Of a stretch of 64,000 nucleotides of DNA, positions 13,530 to 25,216 are shown piece after piece. The DNA is taken from assembly GCF_000972845.2 (NCBI RefSeq), contig NC_040032.1, forward strand, positions 15,465,358 to 15,529,357, in the 5' to 3' direction. Both the position numbers and the translations under genes were made by a program. The DNA comes from Larimichthys crocea (taxonomy: Eukaryota; Chordata; Actinopteri; Sciaenidae). The stretch's first letter is position 1; every line of letters begins with the position of its first letter. The notes below the pieces were generated by a model that saw only the letters and a program-made list of their open reading frames with translations, did no database searches and had not been told where the DNA came from.

Positions 13530-14004
13530 AGCTATTAAGAGGCCATTTAATGGGCCTTCGGTCATGCAAAATGATGGACGGTCATGAATAAGCCGGTTCA
13601 AAGAGCCGGCTCCGGTGCGTGAGCCGTTGAGTGATAGAAAAAGAAGCAACATTTGGACCCATTTAAAAAAAAAATTAAACTCAAAGGCAGAATGATGAAT
13701 TTTGGAAAGTCAAGCTGTCGTATCGAGGAGGATCCACAAACAACCTTCACAAACACGTGAAAACTGTGCATCTGCATTTAATATGTTTTTTTTTAGGTGT
13801 TTCTATCTATTTGTGTAGCAGAGTGGTTCTACAAAAAAGTTAGTGCATTCATTGGGCGGTTTCAGAGAGCTCAGAGTGAAAACAATTGGCTACAGCAATT
13901 TATTGATATTAGAAAATGTAATTTTTACTTTTAAATACTTCAGTACAAAGGATGTATTGAATATATACATGATATATGTGTACACATACAAATCATAAGT
14001 CAAN
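13530..14004. repeat. hAT-like repeat segment, copy 1 (left of gap)
   Basis: This segment begins agctattaagaggccattta and ends cataagtcaa just before the N run. Nearly the same sequence restarts on the other side of the gap (14015-14448). It contains gagccggttc/gagccggctc-type repeats near 13594-13625, which recall the ends of non-autonomous hAT elements in fish. It has an extra stretch after 13780 that copy 2 lacks. No transposase frame is present. Confidence 0.55.
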
Positions 14005-14014
14005 NNNNNNNNNA
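14005..14014. other. Assembly gap (10 N)
   Basis: Ten consecutive N mark an unresolved join of unknown true length. Its flanks are two copies of the same segment, so the join itself may be wrong. Confidence 0.99.
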
Positions 14015-14560
14015 GCTATTAAGAGGCCATTTAATGGGCCTTCGGTCATGCAAAATGATGGACGGTCGTGAATGAGCCGGTTCAAAGAGCCGGCTCCGGT
14101 ATGTGAGCCGTTGAGTAATAGTAGAAAAAGAAGCAACAAAAATTAAACTCAAAGGCAGAATGATGAATTTCGGAAAGTCAAGCTGTCATATCGAGGAGGA
14201 TCCACAAACAACCTCCACAAACAAATTAAAACTGTGCATCTGCATTTAATATGATTTGTGTAGCAGAGTGGTTCTACAAGCGAGTTAGTGCATTCATTGG
14301 GCGGTTTCAGAGAGTTCAGAGTGAAAACAATTAGCTACAGCAATTTATTGATATTAGAAAATGTAATTTCTACTTTTAAATACTTCAGTACAAAGGATGT
14401 ATTGAATATATACATGATATATGTGTACACATACAAATCATAAGTCAAAATAGTTGCTAAATCTGGTTGAATTATGAAAGGTACAAGTGGTAAAATGAAG
14501 AGCCGTTTGGGAGTCAAATGATCTGACTCCCTAAAAGAACCGAACTTCCCATCTGGTCGC
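14015..14560. repeat. hAT-like repeat segment, copy 2 (right of gap)
   Basis: Positions 14015-14448 repeat 13530-14004 with scattered substitutions and small deletions. The sequence then runs on to an end-like motif at about 14497-14550 (gaagagccgtttgggagtca, then ctaaaagaaccgaacttccc), which I associate with hAT-type elements whose ends are rich in GAGCC/GAACC. Assignment to hAT is from memory of such ends, not from a search. Confidence 0.45.
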
Positions 14561-14797
14561 TTCCGGCGACTTTTATTTTGAAGTACACAAAGCTGCTCCC
14601 AATCCGGGTACTTATTAGCAAGTTGCTAACTACACTCCCTGCTCTTTTTCGTCTCTCTTTTATCTTTACCTCATAATTAATATGCTTTATAAACACCATA
14701 TTAACTTTTAGACATAATCAAGCTAACGTTGGCTCCCAAAAAAGACGAAAAACGTGGAGTTAAACTAGAGCATTTTTAGCTTTTTTTCCCCCTCACC

Positions 14798-15061
14798 GTT
14801 AGCCGGTGATACGGTTCAAAGAGCGACCGTGTTAACTTGTGACGATCAGTTGAGTCGACAGCCGTTCAAATGGGAGACATGTAGCTGTTCTAGTTAGTTT
14901 TTAAAGTCACAATTGCTAAAATAAAGACACACCCGACTGGCCTTTTTGGTGTTTAGTTTAAAAGCTACGTATTATTTTCATGTTTGGACAGCTGTCGTGA
15001 CTTCCGACACCCACACACCAGTTAACACGGTCGCTCGTTAAACCGAAACACCGGCTAGAAA
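14798..15061. repeat. Long imperfect inverted repeat (foldback or MITE-like)
   Basis: The left arm (about 14798-14841) and right arm (about 15014-15061) are inverted copies of each other. The core gagcgaccgtgttaact (14821-14837) is matched perfectly in inverse at 15020-15036, and the similarity extends outward through ggttcaaag/gttaaacc and agccggtga/caccggct. The interior of about 170 bases shows no coding frame. Confidence 0.65.
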
Positions 15062-18000
15062 CCGATATCGCCGTGTCTGGTTGTCATCGCTACTAACTAG
15101 AGAGATATACAACTGTTTGTGAGTGGGACATGTTTGTCAGTAGAAAATAAACTCCACTGTAACTGAATACGGTGAAGTCCAATGATGAACTCACCTCACG
15201 CAGCAGCTTTGCCGCCCATGTTGTCGTGTCAGGTATTCACCACCAGGTGTCACCATGACAACGGTGTGCACAAACTGTGCTCAGAAGGTGATTAATCACA
15301 AATATATATCACATAACGTCTATATTACATAGAAATCACTGCATAGAAACAGTTCATTATTTATTTATCGACTTATTATTATGAATTATTGCGTCAAAAA
15401 GGCATTTCTTCATAATAAATAAGAGTAATTTGATGAAAAATGGGCAGAAATGTCACACAGCGTTCATGCACGGTACAGTAAATAAAGTTGGGAAAGTCTT
15501 ATCTACATGTATTTCCAAAAGTACCTCACTGCAACAACAACAATTAGTTTTCTCTGACCACAACCACACATCTTTTGCCAGTTAGTCATCCGTATGGTTC
15601 ACAAAGCCAGGCGTGACTTTGCGGATATTTGTTACTTCCTCTGTGCTTTTAATTTATGAAAAATAGCATATTTGAGTTTGATTTCCAGAGAAAAAAAAGA
15701 AATACCTTATTGTTTCCACTGTGAAAGGGTTTTTCTTTACTAGGTATGATTTTGTCATTATAATCCTTGGACTTACTGGCAAATGATGATGTGTCTCCTG
15801 AACGGTTGCCATGAAATGTGGGGGAAGGCTCAAAGCGTAAAGTGTGATACTGTATGCTTATTTTGAACAAACACATGCATACACAGTCCTTATTAAAACA
15901 TTTCATTTCAGTGCAACATCGCGTTCGTGCCAAATGAGTTGCTTTAAGCTTTTTTTTGGCACGTTGTCCATCCAGAGATCAGATTTTCTCATGGAGTTCA
16001 CCATGAAGTGTATCCAGGAAAAATACATTATGACACAAACCGTTATTGACTTCCCTCTTTAAATCTGAGAGGAGCATAACTCAGACGAAACTCGTGACTT
16101 ACGAGTCTTCTGGTGCCTGGCTCCATCTGTAATGCTCTTGTTCTCTGATTAAAAGCAGAAAAGCATCCTCTTTAGTCAAAACTTTGTCTCTGCACTTGTG
16201 TTTCTATTTATTGCCGTGGTCACGTGAGATTTGGCCTACTGTACTGCACTGCATAATTGAAAGACAGATCTCTCTTTTTTTTTAGAGTCTGTTTGAGAGG
16301 AACCACAATTGCAGAGGAAGTCATTCTGGTTTGACACCTTCTCAGATGGATTCACACAACTGCACGCATTAGTTTTCATTGTGTTTTCCACCTCTGCAGC
16401 AGTGTCACAGTGAATAGTGTTTTTAATCAATCTAAAGAGCTTACCGTGTACGTAATAGGGGGGTCATTTGCAGAGGGAACGTGTGGAGTACAGTCATATT
16501 TCACCTTGGAGAAGCCGAAACGTGACCTAACTCCGGGATTCACCCAAAAACAACTTCTCACTTTGTTAGATTGCCTTGCTGTCAGATCGTTTTAGGCTTG
16601 TTTTCCATTTCTATGATTTCTCCAACCCCTCCCCTTCTTATCCATCTATCTGCCCCCACACAACAGTCATCTACTCCCCCACTGCTATTCCCTCTGACTC
16701 TCCAAAAGGAATGCGCATCCAGCATGAAGGATTCGTCAGGATAGTTATTGCAGAAACCTACACCCTTGGCTTGGGTTTCTGCCAAGTGTAAAGGTCACTC
16801 CCACACATAATGGCAGTGGCTGCACACACTCAGACGCTGTCTGTCTGCCCCCCAGCAGACTCTGCACGTCACTGCATTCCTGCTTCTGCTGCCTGTTATC
16901 AGGACTTTGGCTTAACACAAACACAGCACAGCATGAGCAGGGAACGCTCATTTCTACTGCTCACCGTGAGCACTAACATCCTTCATCTGTGGCACCTGAA
17001 ACGACTGAGCCCTAAACCCTGAGAGGAGATTATAAATGTAATCTCGGCCGCTAAGGTCAAATGCCACATGTAGCTGAAGAATCTGTGGAAACTCACTGCT
17101 TTGTGTTTTTATGAGCCGTGTCCATCCTGCTCGAGACTTTGATCAAGGTGCTCCAGCTCCGTAGTCTGTAAAAGAGGCCGATTTTATAGTGTTATTGTAA
17201 CAGCATCCCCTCCAACAGGCCTCAGTAATGTAGGCCAGAGGGTTGGCTCATTGTTGAATGTTAACAGAGAAAGAATACTCCCCCCTCTAGATTTGTTATT
17301 CTTGCCTTGGTGGACTGTGAGGGCAATAGATGCTCTCTGATTTAGATGTTGTGGAGCCAAAGGAGCCCCTGGGGCTTGAGGAAAAGATGGTAAGGAGTAA
17401 AGAGTTAATTTTCTTTATTTAGATCCTGTTGGAGGTATTTTATTTGACGCAGATGGCTAAAGTTAATCCAGTTCTGTTTGGTAAATTAAAGGTTGCACAT
17501 GTAGTTGTGGAATGTTAAGATTTACGGCCCTACTAGTTGAGGGCAACAACCCAAAGAGCCTCAGGCTTTGGCCCCACCTGTACACCCCGCATAATGATCA
17601 GCCACACACTCACTCACTTTTGTGGCGGTAACAGCCATCCAACCCCAATTTCAAGCTTCTTTTACCGTAAGCTTCAACCAGAGAAACCAGAAACATCTGC
17701 TGTAAAAAGATACACTCCTTTTTCTTCAGCCTCAACTTTCTGCTCCTGACACTACTCCCCTCTGCCCTTCTTTCCTAGATGCCCCCTCTGTTATACTGAA
17801 ACCAGGGTTATTATGGAGAAACATCTGGCTCTAATTAAAGCCTTCTCCTCCCTTGCTCCCTCCCCGCTCACGTCATCCCCCCCCTCGCGGCTCTGTGTCG
17901 CAGCATCTCTGTCCGTCTCTCTATCCATTCTCGAACTCTCTGATTCCTCCTCTCATTCATACTCTCCGCCCATCCCAAGTGTCCCCCCCCCCTTTCCCAC

Positions 18001-18073
18001 CTCCGTCTAACACCTCTTGCCTCCTGCTGCACATCTTCTCTTTTCTGTGATAGCTTTGCCTGCACGCTGCATC
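15062..18073. other. Intergenic DNA between repeats and pcolce
   Basis: No convincing exon is seen. The last 300 bases (17760-18060) are CT-rich and could be pcolce promoter or 5' UTR, but no transcription start is evident. A possible splice donor context on the minus strand near 15190-15200 is too short to support a gene. Confidence 0.35.
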
Positions 18074-21000
18074 ATGATGCATGTGGACTGCATCTGGGGT
18101 CTCTGCTTGTTGCTGTCTCTGAGTTTAGGATGGACGAAGGCTCAGCAGACCAATTACACCAGGTGAGAATACAGCGTGTTGTTTGTGTCTTTTAAAAAAA
18201 ATGAATTTAAAATCTTCATTCAACTTTGTTGATTTTAGTTGAGGATACTTAGTTTTAACAAAGATCAACTAATTGACTTCACAAGAGTGTGCAACTTTAG
18301 GGTGAGAAACTCTCTGAATTCTTTCCCGTCTCTGTAAGTAAATTCTTTCCAGTTTACTGTTTGATTGGGCACAGAGTTGTCTTGTTGGATTTTGGCTCGT
18401 GATGTGAGGTACGCTGAGTCTGCAGTGGCTGAACCATATGTTAATGCTTTTTGTTCTGCCTGTGGGGTCTGATCAGAGCCACTTGGCTCCGGCTCTGGAC
18501 ATCTTGGCTCTAATCAGCAAGCGTCTGACTGCTGGGGTTCTTCTGTCTGAGCTTGTAGTTTTTTTTCGCTGTGTCTAAGTATATGTTTACTCCCCTAGAA
18601 GGAGAGGAGATATCTGCCAAATGTTTTTCTAACTTTCCTACTTCTTGTGTAATGTCATAAATAACTTAAACAAAACAATTTTCACAGTTGAGCCAAAAAC
18701 AAACAACCTTTCGACCACACACAGATAAAAAAAAAAAATAATAACTTTAGTTTACAAACTTTACAAACAGGTTTCTATGTCTCTCTGCTGGTAGCAGCCT
18801 GAAATATGAAATTTTCCCTTTTGTGGAATGAGTTTTGACATTCAGTGTGTGGAAAGTAACAGAATTTATTACATGATGTAACACAATAACTATGTGTCGT
18901 GTCAGCTGTAAAATGTGCGTGTCAGCTAAGTCTGATGAATTGAACTTTCTTTATTTAATAATTTTGTTCATGCATCTTAATTTCTATGACTGGAAAGCAG
19001 CAGCAGTAGATGCTTGAGAGTGGAAAGCAAAATACACACCACCTTCTTTTCAATTATGGCACCAGTCCAGGCTTTCCAGATTTTCCTGATGCAAGCGGTT
19101 GCATAATTTCAAATTTAAATAGATTTAATATTTCATCACTGTGTAGTCACTTCAACCCCAGAGTGTTCAGTATTAATAAATCATTTTATAAAAAATATAA
19201 ATAAGATATAAATATAAATAAGACACTTTCTGAAACACATTATGATAAAATTCTATTTCATCTTTAATTTTTAGAATAATGAATACATATTTATTTTTAT
19301 TTTTCTGGCTGGTTTTATTCCATAATATCACTTTTTATGACACATCTCAAGCTAGCACACTCAATAACAACAAGAACAACCCTAAAGTTATTCTGAATGA
19401 AGGAACTAGAGACCTCACACAGATCTATAATTATATTACACACATATATATATATATATATAATATATATATATATATAATTTACAGATTTTAAAAAAAG
19501 AAATCACTTGCAAGCATTAGCAACACCCTGTAGAGGTTAACACAGCAACTTTTGGACAGATAATCTTTCCTTTATTTAGAGAACACTCAGTTTTTCCAGT
19601 AAATTCTTCAATACCTCTGTGACCCAGAGTATTCAGAGTTTAAAGCAGGAAGTCGGTCAAGTGTCTGTGGGAGTTGGCTGAGTCTTACTGGAATTGTATT
19701 AATGCAAAACTGTTTCACTCCAGCAGTATTGTCCATGATATTACGACCAGTCTCTCCTTTATTGTGTCTTTCAACACAGGCCTGTGTTCTATTGTGGAGG
19801 AGACATGGTGGCGGACTCAGGCTTTATTGGCAGTGAGGGTTTCCCGAGCTTTTACAAACCCAACAGCAAATGCACCTGGCGAATCACTGTGAGTCACTTA
19901 CCGTGTCTAAATACTGACTCCTTCCTCAGCCAGTCTCTCAAAGTCTGATTCATATACAATCTGCCTACAGGTCCCAGAGGGAAGTGTCGTCACACTCTCC
20001 TTCCGCATTTTTGACCTGGAGGCTGACTCACAATGTCGATACGACTATCTGGATGTTTACAATGGCCATTCCAACTTGGTGCAGAAACTTGGTCGCTTTT
20101 GTGGAACTTTCCGGCCGGGTACTCTTATTTCTACCACAAACACCATGATGCTGGAGATGGTGACTGATGGAGAGACGCAGACAAGAGGGTTTGTGGCCTA
20201 TTTTAGTGGAACCAAACCCTATGGAGATGGTATGTGGTCACATTTTAGAGTGATTTTTGATGCTGTCATGCATGCAAATATGTTCAACATGCATGGGATT
20301 ACAACACACCACAAAGTAGTCAAAGGAATTTTTCACAACATGTTGCTTTCATAGGGCCGTAGTAGTGAGGGGAAATAGTGGAAACAGCCATTAGTAAATC
20401 ATAATATTAGTATCAAAAACATAATGGAGACTGTGTACTGCATATAGTTTAAGCCACTGCTGCAGTAATTTGGACATGAAATGGTTCTCTCAAAACAATC
20501 TGTCTTTCAAGAAAACAAAGGCAGGCTGCCAAAAAAGGAAAGGAAGAGAGGAGAAAGCAAGTAATTTGAGTGAAAACAGCTTTGTTTTACCACAACTTGC
20601 TAGTTCCTGTTATAAACCGAGCTTTTTTCTACCTTTTTCCAGCTCTCTGTCCCCAAATTTCCTGTTTTCTCTCTTCTGTCTGCCCTATTAAAAGCATTAA
20701 ATGCCCAAGAACTATAAAGAAGGAAAAGACATGCATAAAAGCTGTTATTTTACTATGCCTCTTAACTTGCACAATTTATTTCTGCCAAAAAAAAGTCCAA
20801 AAGTCATGAAGAAGAACTAAATTAGTTTCATCTACCGTTACCTTTATTCATTGTGTTTGTGTGACTTGTTTCAGACCAACAGTTCTGTGGGGGAAAGATG
20901 ACAAAAGCCCAGGGAGAGATCATGACGCCCAACTGGCCTGACAAGAAATACCCACCAGGAGCAAGCTGCTCCTGGCTTATCACTGTGGAGCCCAATATGG

Positions 21001-22296
21001 TTGGCGACATACTTACTCCCAGCATGCAAGCATTACACACTCAACAAGGAAAGAAACACGTTATCATGTTACGTTTCTGTTTCGGTTTGGTTACCAGGTA
21101 ATCCAGGTGAAGTTCGACAAGTTCCTCTTGGAGGCTGACAGTTATTGTCGGTTCGACTATGTCGCATTCTTTAATGGTGGTGAGAAAGATGATTCACGTC
21201 TGATCGGAAAATACTGTGGCGATGAAGCCCCGCAGTAAGTGACAGATATCTCCAAAGCAGTTTTGTTGGCCTTTCAAGTCAGGACTACTCACAAGTTTAC
21301 ACCTTGTTTTCTACCTGTCTCCTGTCCAGGCCCATTGTTTCCACCAGCAACGTGCTACTGGTCCAGTTTGTGTCTGACCTCAGTGTGACATCTGACGGGT
21401 TCTTTGCCCAATACAACAGTTTCCCACTTGGTTCTGAGATACCAGCAGTTGACACATCTCGTACGACGTTTGTCCCCAGAAAACCTGTAGTCAGACCTGT
21501 CCCACGTGAGCGTCTTACCACCACTACACAACCACCTGTCACAACCACCAAATATGTGCCCACCGAGAAACCCAAACCAGTCAAGCCCCCAAGAGGCCGT
21601 GGACAGGGCAACACAAGTCCAGACGGGAGGGTGGTCGTCGCAAGGCCAAACGGAAAGAGGCCTGGTGGGTGATGTCATGTGAACGATATGGTTCTGTGTC
21701 AGTGTGCAGAAGATGTATGTTGAATGTGTATGTTTATGTATGTTCTTTATGTTTTAGTCGCTCAAAATCCTCTGTGTGCCAAAGCCTGTAAAAGAGCTGG
21801 AACCATCAAGACCAGTTTCTGTGCCAGCGAATTTGGTAAGTTTCCTGCTGTTTCCGTATGCAACCAGTAACAATAAGGTTTTGTGTGCTGACTGAGCCCT
21901 CCCTCTTCCAGTGCTTACCGGGAAGGTCACCTCTCTGGCCCCTGGTCCCAGAGGCACTCTTATTGTTAGCGTGTCCATCATTAAGACCTACAAGGCCGGT
22001 CGACTAACAATCACACAAGTCGGAGAGACCATGTCAGTCAAGCTGATGTCACAGTGCAAGAAGTGCCCAGTGCTCCGCAAAGGTAAATTTGATTTACACA
22101 CACATGCCACAGATCGTTATCATTTCCATTCACTCACATAATACTGATCAATGTCTTTCCGATAGGTGTCAACTACATTATCATGGGTCAAGTGGATAGC
22201 GACGGACGTGGTACCCTGGAACCTGGTTCATTCACAGCTGCATACAAAGCCCCACATCACAGATTATTAATGAATATCAACAACCAACCCTGTTAA
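18074..22296 (+). CDS. pcolce: Procollagen C-endopeptidase enhancer (two CUB domains plus NTR)
   Basis: Secreted glycoprotein that binds fibrillar procollagens and stimulates removal of their C-propeptides by BMP-1/tolloid proteinases. Coding exons: 18074-18162, 19780-19888, 19971-20229, 20875-20999, 21098-21234, 21330-21664, 21758-21835, 21912-22082 and 22166-22296; phases agree throughout and give 477 residues (human PCOLCE 449). Order: signal peptide (about 1-23), CUB1 from Cys35 (YCGG) to about 148, CUB2 from Cys157 (FCGG) to about 270, a Pro/Thr/Arg-rich linker (about 275-352), and a C-terminal netrin-like (NTR) domain from Cys358 to the final Cys477. CUB acidic Ca-site motifs are visible ([16 protein letters not shown]). 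The exon 4 donor (ATG|GTTGGC) is weak and its intron is only 98 bases. PCOLCE2 is the alternative; the long linker favours PCOLCE, but paralogue a/b cannot be told. Confidence 0.92.
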
Positions 22297-22493
22297 ACTC
22301 ACATCTGTCCAGACCTGGAAATTCAGATGTCATGTCAGACAAACAAATCCACACATCCCAATGTGAAACACAGGTCTATTAAAAGCACAATATTACAGAA
22401 TATTGAAACGTAATGTCAGTTTTCTACACCAATTTAAAGGAATACAAATTTATTCAAACACATGCCAAACCTTACGTTTGTAATTTATATATG

Positions 22494-22499
22494 AATAAA
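22494..22499 (+). terminator. pcolce: pcolce polyadenylation signal
   Basis: AATAAA lies 198 bases after the pcolce stop codon, a plausible 3' end for a short UTR. Confidence 0.6.
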
Positions 22500-24010
22500 G
22501 GGTTTTATATCTCTTTCAAATGGTTTGACTGCTTATTTCTAACTTTGAAACCCTCTGTCCAGCTGTGCCTCTAGTACCACCTAGTGGTTTTGTAGGAAAA
22601 TAGCACTCAAGCTTTAAACTAAACTAGACTTTTCTTTGACATGAGTTCACCATTATGAGTCATATAATCTACCGACAAGATATCAAGTCTTACAACGAGA
22701 TACATGATCCCCAAATGGAGTAAAATGAGAATATTAGATCATAAACAAAACAAACAAACATTCATATATGTCGTGCCCAGCTGGCCTGTCCAGGATGGTC
22801 TGGGATCAGCTCTGACCCACTTTGAATACGAATATGAAGACAATATATAAATAAATTAACTCTTGTTGCTATGGTCCAAACAGGCAGAACATCCAGAACT
22901 GAATAGTACAAAGTGAACAAATACTACATTACATAGCTATTAATGTCACAAATATGTGTATCCACGCGAGAATATTATGAATCCTAGCTGATCTATAAAT
23001 ATATATATATATATATAATATACACTCACTTAGTCATTCCAGAAATATTTTTTTATCATTCACAGCTGTCATCTATCATCTGTCTTTGCAGGACATAACA
23101 ATTATGGCAGCCCACAAACATCACAAAATACTCTTTATTGAAAGTCATCTCAAGATACAAAATATAATAATAATCATCATACAATGGAGATATATTTTTT
23201 TTATTAGATACAAAAAATACTTTTTGTTTTATTTAATCAAGAGAATTAGAATCAAAATCAAAATCAAAAGAAATAAAATGCAGTTTCTATTAGTCACCAG
23301 TAGAGGTAGATGAAGGTCCAGAATAAATTTATTTTGAGTCATTTCTTGACAGCAAAACCAGTTCTTTGGTCTGACTTAATATGTATTATTATTTTTTTAA
23401 CAAATTCTCATTTGACAAAAACATTTTCAATTTTTTCATAAAGTGAAATGAACAACACATCAAGTACATAATCAACTGATCTAATTCAATTCACTTTCAT
23501 TTCTAGAACGCCAAATCATAACAAAAGTAATCTCACGACACTTTAAATAATCTATGACGTGTAAATTATGTACAGAAGTTAGAATAAAACTATTAACATC
23601 ACCCTGGGAAATCTCTGCTATCACAGACAGTGTTCTTGCTGCTCCAAAGCAGAGCTCAAATGGTCAGTGTAAACAAAGAGATGATCATCAATGAGCCAGA
23701 TAATACTAAAAAATGTATCTATCTGCCTTCGTTTTGGGCGTGAGAGGCTTAATTAGTATTAAGCAACATGAGTTTGGCAGCTAAAGAACAATAATGTCCC
23801 AAATGCTACGCCTTTGACTTGAATAATATATGCTACAATCTAAATATACAGACTTTTGTGTATGGAAGTTTACATGAGACACACGTCTTTTACCTCTTTA
23901 TCCATTCTGTGTATTTAATCCTTCTTTATACTTCTCTTAAATTCAATTGGTTGACTTCAGTCCATCATGCTGCAGGTGTGAAACACAAAGCTCAGCAAGT
24001 GAAGTGGCAG
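22500..24010. other. Convergent intergenic DNA between pcolce and tmem88
   Basis: The two genes point towards each other here. The sequence is AT-rich with an AT microsatellite at about 22997-23020 and A/T runs; no gene or RNA is recognised. A run of about 21 A lies at 24020-24040, beside the tmem88 3' end. Confidence 0.4.
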
Positions 24011-24016
24011 TTTATT
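24011..24016 (-). terminator. tmem88: Candidate tmem88 polyadenylation signal
   Basis: TTTATT on the plus strand is AATAAA on the minus strand, 229 bases past the tmem88 stop codon. No other canonical signal is closer. Confidence 0.45.
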
Positions 24017-24244
24017 GTAAAAAAAAAAAAAAAAAAAAAAGGTATAAAATACATTTAATACATGTATACAAAGAGAAATATTGACGTCCAAACGTTGAAT
24101 ATAAATGATGAAATGGATTTTTACAATGGAGAAAAAGAATACAGTGGGAATTATCATTTTTTTTAAAAAGATCCACACTCAAACAACCCAGCTCTGGTCA
24201 TTAAACAGGGATACATATTACAACCATATACAAATCTCTCACTC

Positions 24245-25216
24245 TTAGACCCAGACACTGCCTTTCCCCTCCCTCTCCAAAGCTCCCTGCTGGCCACAGC
24301 AGCCCCCTGCATCACCCCCCCGGCTGCGAGAGGCGGGCAGGTTCTTGTAGACGGCGCGGCTGTAGGGAATGAAACACATGCCCAGCTGGAGGTGTCGGGC
24401 CAGGCGACAGTAGGCAGCCAGCGCCAAGACCAGCAGAGGGGTGAGCAGCAGAAAGCCCACAACCAGCAGAGCCACGCAGCTGCCGTCATCCAACAGGTCT
24501 GAGCAATACACTGATGTTCCATGGGGCTGCACCTGGAGAACAAGAGGAGCAAAGTGAATGAATAATTACATGGATGCACAAATGAAGGATTATACACACG
24601 CACACACACGTGTGTGGTTAGGGCATACTATTGTCCCACAGTGCATTGCACAAAGGGAACCAGAGCAGCTTAGCCACAGCTGCAAAAAATTTAAATTTAA
24701 GCTCCAGGAAGATCCAGTAAGATCTTGGAAAACAGTATCAAATCTCTGGAAAAACATCACAGTGGCATTCCCAGATTCCCAGTTTGACTGACAGTCCACA
24801 TCATTTCCTGTTCTCTGAAAAGGAATTGGGACGCAGCAGCAGTCTGACCCACTATATTTCACCCTGTCGCACTTCTGTCAGTCAAAAAAACAACAACAGA
24901 TTCTTACTGTGGAGTGGCAGAGGAAGCCGAATATGATCATAGTAAGAGCCGGGGTGAGGATGATGCCGAACACGACGCTGGCCAACAAGCCGTTGATCAG
25001 TGCTATGATCATATTCTGTGCAGTGACCAGCACAGAGCATGCCCAGCAGTCCAGGGAGCCTCTCAACTCCGGGGGGTTGTCAGCAGCTTCGCTTCCCCCC
25101 TGGGAGTACGGAGGTGGCACCACGACCCCTGACCCCGCTCTGGAGGGGGTGCCTCGCTCAGAGAGGCCATGCTCAGATATCGTCTTCTCCAGTGTCCCGT
25201 TCCGTGACAGACTCAT
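24245..25216 (-). CDS. tmem88: Transmembrane protein 88 (Dishevelled-binding Wnt modulator)
   Basis: Two-pass membrane protein; its C-terminal Val-Trp-Val binds the Dishevelled PDZ domain and dampens canonical Wnt signalling, notably in heart progenitors. Coding exons: 24908-25216 (103 codons from ATG) and 24245-24532 (95 residues plus stop), joined in phase 0 across a GT/AG intron, giving 198 residues (human TMEM88 about 159). Visible parts: a polar N-terminus with VVVPPPYS, a long hydrophobic stretch at about 61-98 (first membrane helix), a short Cys/Asp-containing loop, a second helix at about 121-144, then a basic tail ending GSVWV. A good acceptor (tgcag at 25231) just 5' of the ATG implies an upstream non-coding exon, not located. 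The next gene upstream on this strand is kdm6b, as in human. Fish have more than one tmem88 paralogue; a/b is unresolved. Confidence 0.93.

Noticed and set aside
15190..15240. Minus-strand ATGGGCGGCAAAGCTGC followed by a donor-like GTGAGT
   Set aside because: The frame stops after eight codons and no downstream exon could be found; no gene is supported.
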